A stretch of DNA of 64,000 bases. Source: VAZQ01 sp046733355. Lineage in GTDB: Bacteria > Pseudomonadota > Alphaproteobacteria > Rhizobiales > Xanthobacteraceae. The stretch is taken from the NCBI GenBank assembly GCA_046733355.1, contig JBKPOZ010000032.1:1-64000 (forward strand), written 5' to 3'. Every line of letters starts with the position of its first letter. Position 1 is the first letter of the stretch. Below, in pieces: positions 24,357 to 32,907 of this stretch. Below the pieces are notes generated by a model. The model was not told where the DNA came from, made no database searches, and saw only the letters and a program-made list of their open reading frames with translations. The translations under genes and the position numbers were made by a program.

Positions 24357-25229
24357 ATGACCTGGCCGGTTGCGGTTCAGCTTGCGCTTTCAGGCATCAG
24401 CGTGGGCAGCATCTATGCGATGGTCGCACTGGCGCTCGTCATCCCGTACAAGGCGAGCGGCGTGTTGAATTTCGGCCAGGGCGAGATCGTCACCTTCGGC
24501 GCCTATACGGGTCTTGTCCTTTCACAGATGCTTCCGTTTGCGGCGGTGCTGCCTGCCACGGTCCTTATCGCCGCACTGTTGGGCATTCTCATTGAACGCC
24601 TGCTGATCCGTCCGATCATTGCCGCGCCGGAGTTCACGCTGGTCATCGCGACGTTTGCGGTCGGCCTTATGATCCGGGCAGCAATCCGGCTGCACTGGCA
24701 GGACAACAGCTTTCCGCTCGATGCGCCCTATGTCGGGCCGCCCCTGGCGCTCGGCCCGTTGCGCGTCAATCCCGCTTATCTCGTCATCATCGGGAGCATG
24801 ACCGCGCTGGTGCTTGCGCTTATTCAGTTCTTCCGCGCGAGCAAGTTCGGGAAGGCCATGCGCGCCGTCGCCTTTGATGAGGTTGCCGCGCGTCTCATGG
24901 GCATCGGCATCAATTCCGTTTTCGCGTCCGCCTGGGCGATGTCGACGGCCATCGCTGCGCTCGCCGGGCTTCTCCTTGCGCCCATTATCGGCGTGAACCC
25001 AGAGATCGGAAATCTCATCCTCAAGGCGCTGGTCGCGGCGGTGATTGGCGGCTTCACCAGCCTGGGCGGCGCCGTGCTCGGCGGGCTGCTGCTCGGCGTG
25101 CTCGAAACCTTCGGCGGCGCGTTTTTCGGTGCGACCTTCAAGAACATCGTGCCGTTCGGGATTCTCATTCTCCTCCTCCTGCTCAAGCCGCACGGCTTGT
25201 TCGGCCGTGCCGTTCAGCAGCGCGTATGA
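24357..25229 (+). CDS. livH: Branched-chain amino acid-type ABC transporter permease (LivH)
   Basis: A 290-residue inner-membrane permease with about eight spans. It begins WPVAVQLALSGISVGSIYAMVAL, the typical LivH start, and has PYKASGVLNFGQGEIVTFGAY and the EAA-like loop around AFDEVAARLMGIGINSVFASAWA. GGGAGGG precedes the ATG. It overlaps livM by four bases (ATGA). Confidence 0.95.
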   Translation: MTWPVAVQLALSGISVGSIYAMVALALVIPYKASGVLNFGQGEIVTFGAYTGLVLSQMLPFAAVLPATVLIAALLGILIERLLIRPIIAAPEFTLVIATFAVGLMIRAAIRLHWQDNSFPLDAPYVGPPLALGPLRVNPAYLVIIGSMTALVLALIQFFRASKFGKAMRAVAFDEVAARLMGIGINSVFASAWAMSTAIAALAGLLLAPIIGVNPEIGNLILKALVAAVIGGFTSLGGAVLGGLLLGVLETFGGAFFGATFKNIVPFGILILLLLLKPHGLFGRAVQQRV

Positions 25230-26191
25230 GGTCGATGCGCGGAATTCTTTTTGCGATACTTGGCGCGGCTCTGTGCGCGCTGCCGGCAGTCGTGGCGAGC
25301 TATCAGACCTATCTGCTCGAGCTGATGATGATCAACGTCATTGCGGCTTTGGGACTCAATCTCCTCACCGGCAATTGCGGCCAGATTTCGCTGTGCCATT
25401 CCTCATTCATGGCCGTGGGTGCCTACACCGCCGCGCTGCTCATGGCGCGCATGGGATGGTCCTTCGCGCTGGCCATTCCGGTTGCGATCGCCATTGCGGC
25501 CCTGCTCGGGGCCTGCCTCGGATTTCCCGCGCGGCGGCTTTCCGGGCTCTACCTTGCGCTGGTCACCCTGGGATTTCTCGAGCTGGTGCAGATCGGCCTG
25601 GAGGAATTCCCGGAGCTCACCGGCGGTGTGCGCGGGCTCGGCGTGCGCAAGCCGGATTTTGCCGGCATGCCGTTCAAAGCAGATGCCGCGCTCTATTATC
25701 TCGTCCTCACAGCGACGGTGCTTGCGGTACTTTTTGCCCGCAATATCCAGCAATCCCGGTTCGGCCGCGCTTTTAACGCGGTGCGGCAGAGTGCCTATGC
25801 CGCGCAGTCGCTCGGCATTCCGCTCGCGCGCATGAAGCTTCTTGCCTTCTCGATTGCCGCAGGCTTTGCGGGGCTGTCGGGCGCCTTGCAGGCGATCGTC
25901 GTCGGATTCATCGATCCGGGCGAATTCGGTATTTCCGCTTCTTTGCGACAAATCACCTTCATCGTGGTCGGCGGCCTCGGCTCGGTCCTCGGATCGGTGA
26001 TCGGCGCGGTTCTGCTCACAGGCCTGCCGGAGCTGCTGCGCGGCGCGCAGGAATACAGTGATTTGATTTATGCAGGGGTCCTGCTCGCGACGCTCTTGTT
26101 CATGCCGCAGGGCATCGCCGGACTCTTGGCCACAAGCATATTGCAGGCGCGCAGGCCATCGCCGGAAAGGCCGGCGGAGTTGCGCCGGTGA
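25226..26191 (+). CDS. livM: Branched-chain amino acid-type ABC transporter permease (LivM)
   Basis: A 321-residue polytopic permease. Family landmarks are MINVIAALGLNLLTGNCGQISL, the FMAVGAYTAALL region, GLYLALVTLGFLELVQIGLEE and the cytoplasmic coupling loop QSAYAAQSLGIPLARMKLLAF. Start and stop both overlap neighbours by four bases (ATGA with livH, GTGA with livG), so the transporter genes are translationally coupled. Confidence 0.95.
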   Translation: MRSMRGILFAILGAALCALPAVVASYQTYLLELMMINVIAALGLNLLTGNCGQISLCHSSFMAVGAYTAALLMARMGWSFALAIPVAIAIAALLGACLGFPARRLSGLYLALVTLGFLELVQIGLEEFPELTGGVRGLGVRKPDFAGMPFKADAALYYLVLTATVLAVLFARNIQQSRFGRAFNAVRQSAYAAQSLGIPLARMKLLAFSIAAGFAGLSGALQAIVVGFIDPGEFGISASLRQITFIVVGGLGSVLGSVIGAVLLTGLPELLRGAQEYSDLIYAGVLLATLLFMPQGIAGLLATSILQARRPSPERPAELRR

Positions 26192-26940
26192 GCCTGCTTT
26201 CCATTGAGAGGGTTGCGGTGAGTTTCGGCGGCATTGCCGCGCTGCGCGAAATTTCCATGACCATTGAACGCGGCGAGATTCGGGGCCTCATTGGCCCGAA
26301 CGGCGCCGGAAAGACTTCCTTGATCAATGCCATTACCGGGGTGGTCGGCCCCCAATCGGGGAGCATCAAATTCGAGCAGCAGGACATCACTGCGCTCGAG
26401 GCCGATCGCATTTGCGGCATGGGCATCGGGCGCACCTTCCAGCACGTTGAACTCTTTCGCGAGGAGACGGTGCTCGACAACGTGCTCACCGGCGTCGATC
26501 GTCATTATGTGTATCATCTCGCGCCGGCGGCGCTTGGACTCACCGGGCGACTGGACAAAAAAGCGCGGCGCGAAGCGGGGGCTCTGCTTGAGGCGTTCGC
26601 GCTGGCGCCGCACGCCAAGATGCGGGCGAGCGATCTGCCCTTCGGGATTCAGAAAAGGATCGACATGGCGCGTGCGCTTGCAGTGCGCCCGCGTCTGCTG
26701 CTGCTCGACGAGCCGGTGTCGGGCATGAGCGATGCCGAGGCCAACGAGACGATTGCCACCACGCGGGCGCTCGCCCGCGAGCGCGACATCACTCTGCTGA
26801 TTGTTGAGCACAATATGCGCGTGATGATGCAGCTCGCCGAGCGCATCACGGTCTTGCACCAGGGCGGCATCATTGCAGAAGGTACGCCGGCAGAGATCCG
26901 GGCCAACCGGGCCGTCATTGACGCATATTTGGGCGAGTAG
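26188..26940 (+). CDS. livG: ABC transporter ATP-binding protein (LivG) with unusual signature motif
   Basis: The 250-residue ATPase has Walker A GPNGAGKT (residues 36-43), the Q-loop region GRTFQHVELF, Walker B LLLLDEPVSG and the switch His in VEHNMRVMM. The ABC signature, usually LSGGQ or LSYGQQ in LivG, reads LPFGIQKRIDMARAL. This retains the glycine but has lost the serine. It starts at a GTG inside livM's stop and lies 7 bases before livF. It energises uptake by the LivHM channel. Confidence 0.93.
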   Translation: MSLLSIERVAVSFGGIAALREISMTIERGEIRGLIGPNGAGKTSLINAITGVVGPQSGSIKFEQQDITALEADRICGMGIGRTFQHVELFREETVLDNVLTGVDRHYVYHLAPAALGLTGRLDKKARREAGALLEAFALAPHAKMRASDLPFGIQKRIDMARALAVRPRLLLLDEPVSGMSDAEANETIATTRALARERDITLLIVEHNMRVMMQLAERITVLHQGGIIAEGTPAEIRANRAVIDAYLGE

Positions 26941-26947
26941 ACGCGCA

Positions 26948-27655
26948 ATGCTCGAAGTCCACAGTCTCGATGCGGGTTATGGACGCGTCACCGTGCTGCG
27001 TCAGGTTTCGATGCATGTCTTGCGCGAACAGATCGTCGGGCTGCTCGGCGCCAATGGCGCCGGAAAGACGACGCTCATTCGCGCCATTTCCGGGCTTGCC
27101 GCCGTCTTTTCCGGCCAGGTGCGGTTCCTCGATCACACTATAACCGGCAGCTGGCCGCAGTCGCTGGTGCGCCGCGGTTTGATTCAGGTTCCGCAAGGAC
27201 GTCTGCTGTTTGCGGAAATGAGCGTGCACGAAAACCTCGAAATGGGCGCCTACCTGCTCGATCAGCACGAATTCGCCGAGCAGCTCGAATTCGTGCATCG
27301 GCTATTCCCAGTCCTGCGCGAGCGCGCGCAGCAACCGGCAGGTTTGCTTTCCGGTGGTGAGCAGCAAATGCTCGCCGTGGGACGCGCGCTCATGGCCAAG
27401 CCGCGCTGTCTCCTGCTCGACGAGCCCTCGCTGGGGCTCGCGCCCAAGGTCTTCGACGCCATCATCGTCGTCCTCCGGCAGATTCACGAGCGCGGAATTC
27501 CCATCCTCATTGCGGAACAGAATGCCCGCAAAGTATTGCAGCTTGCAGACTATTGTTATGTGCTCGAAAGCGGGCGCGTGGCGCTGCAAGGCAGACCCGC
27601 CGAGCTTTCTGCGGAAGCCGAGATTCACGCGTTATATCTGGGAGCGAACCCGTGA
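26948..27655 (+). CDS. livF: ABC transporter ATP-binding protein (LivF)
   Basis: A 235-residue ATPase starting MLEVHSLDAGYGRVTVLRQ. It has Walker A GANGAGKT (34-41), the typical LivF segment VRRGLIQVPQGRLLFAEMSV, a canonical signature LSGGEQQMLAVGRALM and Walker B CLLLDEPSLGLAPK. The frame extends further upstream, but the conserved start and spacing favour 26948. Its stop overlaps the next gene's GTG start (GTGA), tying the amidohydrolase to the transporter. Confidence 0.95.
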   Translation: MLEVHSLDAGYGRVTVLRQVSMHVLREQIVGLLGANGAGKTTLIRAISGLAAVFSGQVRFLDHTITGSWPQSLVRRGLIQVPQGRLLFAEMSVHENLEMGAYLLDQHEFAEQLEFVHRLFPVLRERAQQPAGLLSGGEQQMLAVGRALMAKPRCLLLDEPSLGLAPKVFDAIIVVLRQIHERGIPILIAEQNARKVLQLADYCYVLESGRVALQGRPAELSAEAEIHALYLGANP

Positions 27656-28524
27656 AGATCATTGACGTGCACTCCCATTGGGGAACGCGCCGCGGTTATC
27701 CGCTGCAGAGCGAGGAGGAGCTGGCACAGCAAAGGGCAACCTGGAACTCGGCGCCCCAATACATGAGCGAAGCGGAGATGGCCGCGCATTTCCGCGCCGC
27801 CGATGTGCAGGCCATTCTCGATCTCGGCTTTTCCAAGTTCCGGCCGATCGAGGAGATGCAAAGCCTGCACGATTACGCCTTTGCGACAGAACGAGCGTAT
27901 CCGGACCGCATTCTGGGCCATTGGATTCATATCGATCCCAAGATGAGGGAAGCGGGAGTGAACGAGCTGCGCCGATGCATCGACAAACGTATTGGCTTTC
28001 TCGGCTATGCCGTTTCAGGGTCGCTCTCGCCGCCCCCGAGCGATGCGTCCTATACGCCCTATTACAAGCTGTGCATCGAGGCGAAAATTCCGGTTCTCAT
28101 TTTTGTCGGCACGACCGGGCTGGGTGCAGGCCTTCCCGGCGGCGGCGGCGTCATTCTCGACCATTGCCACCCGCGCCATCTCGATCTCGTGTCAGCGCGC
28201 CATCCGGAGCTGACAATCGTCGCGGCGCGCCCGGGTTGGCCATGGCAGACGGAAACGATCGCGGTGCTGATGCACAAGCGCAGCATCTGGTACGAGCTGC
28301 ACGGCTGGTCGCCGAAATATCACACTGCCGATCTCAAGCACGAAATCCCGCGCCGCCTGAAAAATCGCATCATGTTCGGCGCGGATTATCCGCTTTTCAC
28401 CTACGAGCGGCTCATCCGCGACTGGCGTGCGGAAGGCTATGCGGAAGATGTGCTGGACGGCATTTTCCACCGTAACGCGGAAAGATTCCTGAACGGTTTG
28501 GGGGTGAAATGGACCTCCAGCTGA
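27652..28524 (+). CDS. Amidohydrolase family 2 (metal-dependent TIM-barrel) protein
   Basis: The 290-residue protein starts KIIDVHSHWGTRRGY, with the HxH metal motif of the amidohydrolase-2 family, and ends with a conserved MFGADYPLFTYERLIRDW segment bearing the catalytic Asp. Family members hydrolyse, decarboxylate (for example 2-amino-3-carboxymuconate semialdehyde decarboxylase) or hydrate substrates, so the reaction cannot be fixed. The GTG start overlaps livF, and its last 16 bases overlap the SDR gene, placing it in the transporter operon. Confidence 0.9.
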   Translation: MKIIDVHSHWGTRRGYPLQSEEELAQQRATWNSAPQYMSEAEMAAHFRAADVQAILDLGFSKFRPIEEMQSLHDYAFATERAYPDRILGHWIHIDPKMREAGVNELRRCIDKRIGFLGYAVSGSLSPPPSDASYTPYYKLCIEAKIPVLIFVGTTGLGAGLPGGGGVILDHCHPRHLDLVSARHPELTIVAARPGWPWQTETIAVLMHKRSIWYELHGWSPKYHTADLKHEIPRRLKNRIMFGADYPLFTYERLIRDWRAEGYAEDVLDGIFHRNAERFLNGLGVKWTSS

Positions 28525-29288
28525 AGGATCACGTCGCCATTGTGGGCGGCGCGAGTCAGGGTATTGGCTACGGGATTGCGCGCACGCTGGCGGGCGAGGG
28601 AGCGAAGGTTGCAATCGTCGCCCGTCGGGAGGCCAATCTCGCCAATGCAGCCGAGCAGATACGCGGCGAGGCCGGCGCCGAGGTTCTCCCGATTGCCGCC
28701 GATTGCCGCCGCGCGGAGGACTGCAGCCGTGTGGTCAGCCGTGTTGTCGAGGTCCATGGGGGTATCGACATAGTCATAAATAACGATGGTGCGCCCCCGC
28801 TCGGGTCGCTCGACACGTTCGATGATGCCGCCTGGCAGAAGGCCGTCGAGCAGAACCTGATGTACGTGGTCCGCATGGCGCGCGGCGCCTTGCCGCACAT
28901 GAAGGCGCGCGGCGGAGGCAGCATCCTCAACATCACGGCCATTTCCGCCATCCAGCCGCTCGCGAAATTCGGACTGTCGGTCGCCACCTGGAGCGGGGTT
29001 ATCGGTTTTGCAAAAACGCTCTCGATCGAAGCCGCGCCGTTTGGGATCACCGTGAACACAATCTGCCCGGGCTACATCGAGACGAGCCGGCTGGAGAAGG
29101 TGTTCGCCGCCGGAGGTGCGGATCCCGAGATCATGCGCAATCAGTTGAAGGCCGAGGTTCCGCTTAAGCGCATCGGCACGGTCGATGACGTCGCGGCGCT
29201 GGTCGCGCTGCTTGTCTCTCCGCGCGGCAGCTACATTACGGGGGCAACAATACAGGTGGACGGGGGATTATTGCGCGCCGTCCGCTGA
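28509..29288 (+). CDS. SDR family oxidoreductase with degenerate catalytic motif
   Basis: A 259-residue Rossmann-fold protein. The cofactor motif GGASQGIG (13-20) and the C-terminal GSYITGATIQVDGGLLR are normal. The Ser is present (SAIQP region, Ser146), but the expected YxxxK reads LSVAT, with Leu156 and Thr160 where Tyr and Lys should be. A NNAG-type motif reads NNDG. It may bind NAD(P)H without classic SDR catalysis or use a variant mechanism. It overlaps the amidohydrolase gene by 16 bases and precedes the CoA ligase gene by 10. Confidence 0.88.
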   Translation: MDLQLKDHVAIVGGASQGIGYGIARTLAGEGAKVAIVARREANLANAAEQIRGEAGAEVLPIAADCRRAEDCSRVVSRVVEVHGGIDIVINNDGAPPLGSLDTFDDAAWQKAVEQNLMYVVRMARGALPHMKARGGGSILNITAISAIQPLAKFGLSVATWSGVIGFAKTLSIEAAPFGITVNTICPGYIETSRLEKVFAAGGADPEIMRNQLKAEVPLKRIGTVDDVAALVALLVSPRGSYITGATIQVDGGLLRAVR

Positions 29289-29298
29289 GGAGGAAAGC

Positions 29299-30921
29299 AT
29301 GGACTATGAGACCGTCCTCAAGCCTGAACTGGCGGAGCGTTACAGCAAATTCGGACTCTGGCTGAACCGCACCTCATTCGAGTTTCTCGAGGAAGCGGTA
29401 AAGAATCATCCGGATCGGGAGCTCTTCGCGGATGGAACGGGACGGATCAGCTATGGGGAGCTGAAGCACAAGGTGGAACGCTGTGCGGCGTTCCTGCGCA
29501 GCATCGGCATCAGACGCGGCGACGTGGTCACGATTCAACTCCCGAATCGCATTGTCTTTCCCGTCGTGTTCTTCTCGCTCGAGCTGATCGGGGCGATTGC
29601 CAACAAGGTCAATCCTGATTTCCGCGCGCGCGAGCTCGATTACATCCTGAAATTTTCGAAAAGCCGCGCCCTGGTGTGCCCGCGCGAGTTCAAAGGCTTT
29701 GACTATGTCGCCATGGCGAAATCGCTGCAGGCCTCCATTCCAGGATTGACCCACGTGATCATCAGCGGCGGCGCGCCCGAGGGCACCTTCGATCTCGAGG
29801 CTGGAATCGCGCAGCACGCACCCATTGCAGCCGATGCGCGCGTGCACATGGACCCGAATGAGATATTCCGCATGGCTTTCACCTCCGGCACGACCGGCGA
29901 TCCGAAATGCGTGCTGCACAGCTTCAACACCACAATGTGCGTCATTCGCCAGGCCAACATCGACATGGCGGTCACCGAGCGCGACGTTCTCCTGATCTAT
30001 CTGCCCGTGGGGCTCAACTGGGGATACATCCTGCTGCTGCAGACCATCATGGCGGGAGCGCGCGCCGTTCTCATGGAGCGGTTTTCCGCGCGCGCAGCGC
30101 TCGAGCTGATCGAACGCGAGCGCGTCACCTACATCGCAAGCGCGCCCGCCGCGCTGGTGGCAATGTTGAACGAGCCCGATCTCGGGAAATTCGATGTCTC
30201 CTCCCTGCGCGTGGTGATCACCGGAGGAGCTTCGGCCGCGATCGAGACCATCCGCGATTTTCGCCGGCGCATGCCTGGTCACCTGATCGAGGTCTACGGC
30301 ATGCTCGAGAGCGGCTTCCACACGCACACCTGGTTCAGCGACGATCCGGAGAAGGTGTGCGGCACCATCGGCCGCCTCGTCCCGGACATGGAGCTGAAGA
30401 TCATCGACGAGGCCGGCCACGACGTGCCGCGCGGCGAGATCGGCGAGATCGCGGCGCGCGGGCCCTCGGTTCACCTCGGCTACTACAACAATCCCGCCGC
30501 CAACCGGCAGGCCTTCACGGAAGACGGCTGGTTCAGGACCGGCGATCTCGCGCAGTACGCGGACGAACCCGGCAATGTGCGCATTACCGGCCGCAGCAAG
30601 GAGATCATCAACCGCGCCGGCCAGAAATTCTTCCCGCGCGAGGTCGAGGAAATCCTCTACACGCATCCCAAGATCATGCACGCGGCCATGATCGGCCTGC
30701 CCGACAAGCGGGTCGGAGAGAAGAACTGCCTCTGTGTCGTGCCCAAGCCGCAACAAAGCGTTGAGCTGGGTGAGATCGTCACGTTTCTGAAGGGGCAGGT
30801 CGCCGACTACAAGCTCCCCGAAATGCTGCAGATCTGCGACGAGCTGCCGCTCACGCCGACCGGGAAAATTCGCCGCCCCGTGCTGCGCGAGCAGGTGCTG
30901 CAGAAGCTCGGCGCGACGTAG
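29299..30921 (+). CDS. AMP-dependent acyl-CoA synthetase/ligase
   Basis: A 540-residue ANL-superfamily enzyme that would activate a carboxylic acid to its CoA thioester using ATP. Motif A3 reads AFTSGTTGDPKCVLHS, A5 is around EVYGMLESG, A7/A8 is DGWFRTGDLAQY with the hinge at GRSKEIINRAGQKF, and the catalytic Lys is in TPTGKIRRPVL. The ATG at 29299 follows GAGGAGG; the frame is open further upstream only in overlap with the SDR gene. It is the last gene of the 19-31 kb run. Its TAG stop falls in the first bases of a repeat. Confidence 0.94.
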   Translation: MDYETVLKPELAERYSKFGLWLNRTSFEFLEEAVKNHPDRELFADGTGRISYGELKHKVERCAAFLRSIGIRRGDVVTIQLPNRIVFPVVFFSLELIGAIANKVNPDFRARELDYILKFSKSRALVCPREFKGFDYVAMAKSLQASIPGLTHVIISGGAPEGTFDLEAGIAQHAPIAADARVHMDPNEIFRMAFTSGTTGDPKCVLHSFNTTMCVIRQANIDMAVTERDVLLIYLPVGLNWGYILLLQTIMAGARAVLMERFSARAALELIERERVTYIASAPAALVAMLNEPDLGKFDVSSLRVVITGGASAAIETIRDFRRRMPGHLIEVYGMLESGFHTHTWFSDDPEKVCGTIGRLVPDMELKIIDEAGHDVPRGEIGEIAARGPSVHLGYYNNPAANRQAFTEDGWFRTGDLAQYADEPGNVRITGRSKEIINRAGQKFFPREVEEILYTHPKIMHAAMIGLPDKRVGEKNCLCVVPKPQQSVELGEIVTFLKGQVADYKLPEMLQICDELPLTPTGKIRRPVLREQVLQKLGAT

Positions 30922-31155
30922 GGTGGGCAAAGGCGCGTTGCGCTCAGCCATAACGTTGGCCTGTTCCCACAAACGCGCATCTTGATCCGTCATCCTGAGG
31001 TGCTCGGCGCAACGCGCCGAGCCTCGAAGGACGACGGCCCCGGTCCGGGCCGCATCCTTCGAGGCTCGCTCGCTTCGCTCTCTCGCGCCTCAGGATGACG
31101 GTTTTAGATATGTGTTTGGTGGAGCGATGAAGAGGCGCGCCTTTGCGCACCCTAC
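30918..31155. repeat. Composite repeat: GTAGGGTGGGCAAA ends enclosing a second repeat
   Basis: The outer arms GTAGGGTGGGCAAAGGCGC and GCGCCTTTGCGCACCCTAC are mirror images and match the unit at 13637. Between them lies a complete TCATCCTGAGG unit. The left TAG is the stop of the CoA ligase gene. It fills the gap between the convergent ligase and fumarase genes. Confidence 0.85.
30988..31101. repeat. TCATCCTGAGG...CGAGGCTCG repeat unit (copy 2)
   Basis: CGTCATCCTGAGGTGCTCGG and GAGCCTCGAAGGACG are mirrored by GCATCCTTCGAGGCTCG and GCGCCTCAGGATGACGG. It is the same family as 21216-21330, so copies lie just before the aconitase-X gene and just after the ligase gene at the far end of that run. 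Confidence 0.88.
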
Positions 31156-31169
31156 AAACTACTGCTGCA

Positions 31170-31922
31170 TCAAATCACTTCTTTTGTCTTGTCGTCCGTC
31201 TCGCCGTAGCGGCGCAAGGTGGCGGGTGCAGTGCCCGCGTAGAGCTTGGCGAAGCCCGGCGCGATCTTTTCGTTCTCGCGCTCGAACAGGCTGTTGCCAG
31301 CGAGATCGCTCTCGACGAGAAACGGTCCGAAGTTCTCGACGTCCAGCACCCACACTGCCTGCGCGAGCCCAAGCTCCTCCATCCAGTAGACTTCGGCCAC
31401 GCTCTTGATGCCGCGGCCCAGGAGTGCGCCGGTCCCGTAGCCCACCGTGGTCAAATAAATCGCGTGATTGGGCACGAATGACTTTTTGTAGATCTCGCTC
31501 GTCATCCCGCCTTTGCCAATGATGATGTTGCACCCCGAGAGTTTGAACCAGCGGTCGAGCCATTTGACGAAGCGGAACGAAGCCGTCGCGCTGACGGCGC
31601 CTACCGTGTAGCCGGATTCAACGTTTGCCAGTGCGTGCGGCGGAACGTCGTCGGGGTCTTCCATCGGCGCGCTGGCAATCGCGCCTACCGAATACGTTCC
31701 GTCGGGGTTGATCCTCGCCGCCGGCGAGCAGTGGAAGTTCACAAGCCCGAGCGCTTCCTTCGAGGCCGGCATGCCGGCGCCGTCCTCGATCGCGTGCTTG
31801 TAGACGCCCTCGCGCGCTGTGAACACACGTCCGGTGAGATAGACGACCGAGCCGATCTCCAGCTTGCGCAAATCCTCGGTCGTGGCGGGGAGCTTCAGGT
31901 GGACGGTCTTGAGCTCGCCCAT
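31170..31922 (-). CDS. Class I (iron-sulfur) fumarase/tartrate dehydratase-type, beta subunit
   Basis: The 250-residue swivel-domain subunit of a two-subunit class I fumarase. Landmarks are GSVVYLTGRVFTAREGVYK, NFHCSPAA, the VGAVSATASFR region, GKGGMTSEIYKK and LLGRGIKSVAEVYW. Such enzymes hydrate fumarate to malate; relatives act on mesaconate or tartrate. The gene follows the alpha-subunit gene by five bases. It belongs to the same minus-strand operon as the fumarate reductase-like complex. Confidence 0.9.
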   Translation of the reverse strand: MGELKTVHLKLPATTEDLRKLEIGSVVYLTGRVFTAREGVYKHAIEDGAGMPASKEALGLVNFHCSPAARINPDGTYSVGAIASAPMEDPDDVPPHALANVESGYTVGAVSATASFRFVKWLDRWFKLSGCNIIIGKGGMTSEIYKKSFVPNHAIYLTTVGYGTGALLGRGIKSVAEVYWMEELGLAQAVWVLDVENFGPFLVESDLAGNSLFERENEKIAPGFAKLYAGTAPATLRRYGETDDKTKEVI

Positions 31923-31927
31923 TCTCG

Positions 31928-32890
31928 CTACTCCGCCGCCTGCTGCGCCGGGGTCTCCTGCCATTCCACGGTGGCACGGCGCATGTAGTCGGTGAACCAC
32001 ATCGGGTCGGTGCGGAACTCCGCATGCCCATCGGCAAAGACGCGGGCACAGGCGCGGCGCGATGACAGACAGAACATGTGCACCGACATGGGCATGCCGC
32101 CGGTGTGGCAATAGCCCACCTCGATGTGACAATCGACGACCATCGATGAGCCCATGAATCCCATGGCACCCATGCCGATGTTGTTGCCCAGCTCTTTCAG
32201 CTCGAGCTCGAGCGCGGCGATCTTCGGGTCCGGATTGCGCGAGCCGACAACGCGCAGGCAGGCCGCCTGCTTGCCAAGCACGACACTGATGTCCTTGGAG
32301 CCGCCAAGGCCGACGCCGACGATCGCCGGCTGGCAGGCGAGGCCGCGCTTGCCGAAGGCGATAAGCGTGTCGAGATAGAAGCGCTTGATGCCATCGATGC
32401 CGTCGCCGGGAAACAGCATGCGGTAATCGGTGCCGAACAGGCCACCCTTGTGCACGGTGGTGAGATCGATCCAGTCCGCATCGGGGTGGAAAGAGTATTC
32501 GATCTCGGGCGCGCCGATGCCGACATTGTTGTTGTGATCGGTGCGCCAGAGCGGATGCACGCGATTGGGGCGCAGCGGCACGCTGTGCGTGGCGTGTGCG
32601 GTGGCGCGGCGGAGCGCAGTTTCGAGCGCGACCGGGCCGCCTTCGATGCGCGCCTCGTTGCCGATCTTCACATACCAGCGCGGCACGCCGGTATCGCCAC
32701 ACATGGCGCGGCGGTCATGCTTCGCCGCCTCGTAGTTCTCCAGCATCGCCTTGATGACGAAGGCGGACAGGTCCCCTTTCTCCGTGTCGGCGCAGCGGCG
32801 CAGGCCCTCGAGGTAATCGTCGGGGATCTCGATGGCGGCCTTGGCCATCAACTCTTCGGCAGTTCGCTGGAGGGAGGCGAGGGCAATCAT
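31928..32890 (-). CDS. Class I fumarase/tartrate dehydratase-type, alpha subunit
   Basis: The 320-residue [4Fe-4S] subunit. The first cluster cysteine is Cys64 in RAMCGDTGVPRW, further Cys are in the GKQAACLRVVG and VDCHIEVGYCHTGG segments, and the glycine-rich GVGLGGSKD motif is present. Substrate could be fumarate, mesaconate or tartrate; class I enzymes from several bacteria take mesaconate as well as fumarate. It lies 17 bases downstream of the flavoprotein subunit gene, so reduction/oxidation of fumarate and its hydration are encoded together. Confidence 0.9.
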   Translation of the reverse strand: MIALASLQRTAEELMAKAAIEIPDDYLEGLRRCADTEKGDLSAFVIKAMLENYEAAKHDRRAMCGDTGVPRWYVKIGNEARIEGGPVALETALRRATAHATHSVPLRPNRVHPLWRTDHNNNVGIGAPEIEYSFHPDADWIDLTTVHKGGLFGTDYRMLFPGDGIDGIKRFYLDTLIAFGKRGLACQPAIVGVGLGGSKDISVVLGKQAACLRVVGSRNPDPKIAALELELKELGNNIGMGAMGFMGSSMVVDCHIEVGYCHTGGMPMSVHMFCLSSRRACARVFADGHAEFRTDPMWFTDYMRRATVEWQETPAQQAAE

Positions 32891-32907
32891 GGCAGCAACT
32901 CATATAC

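Noticed and set aside
29374..30993. A 539-codon open frame on the minus strand opposite the CoA ligase gene
   Set aside because: It mirrors the coding phase of the ligase, whose ANL motifs are unambiguous, and it shows no recognisable domain.
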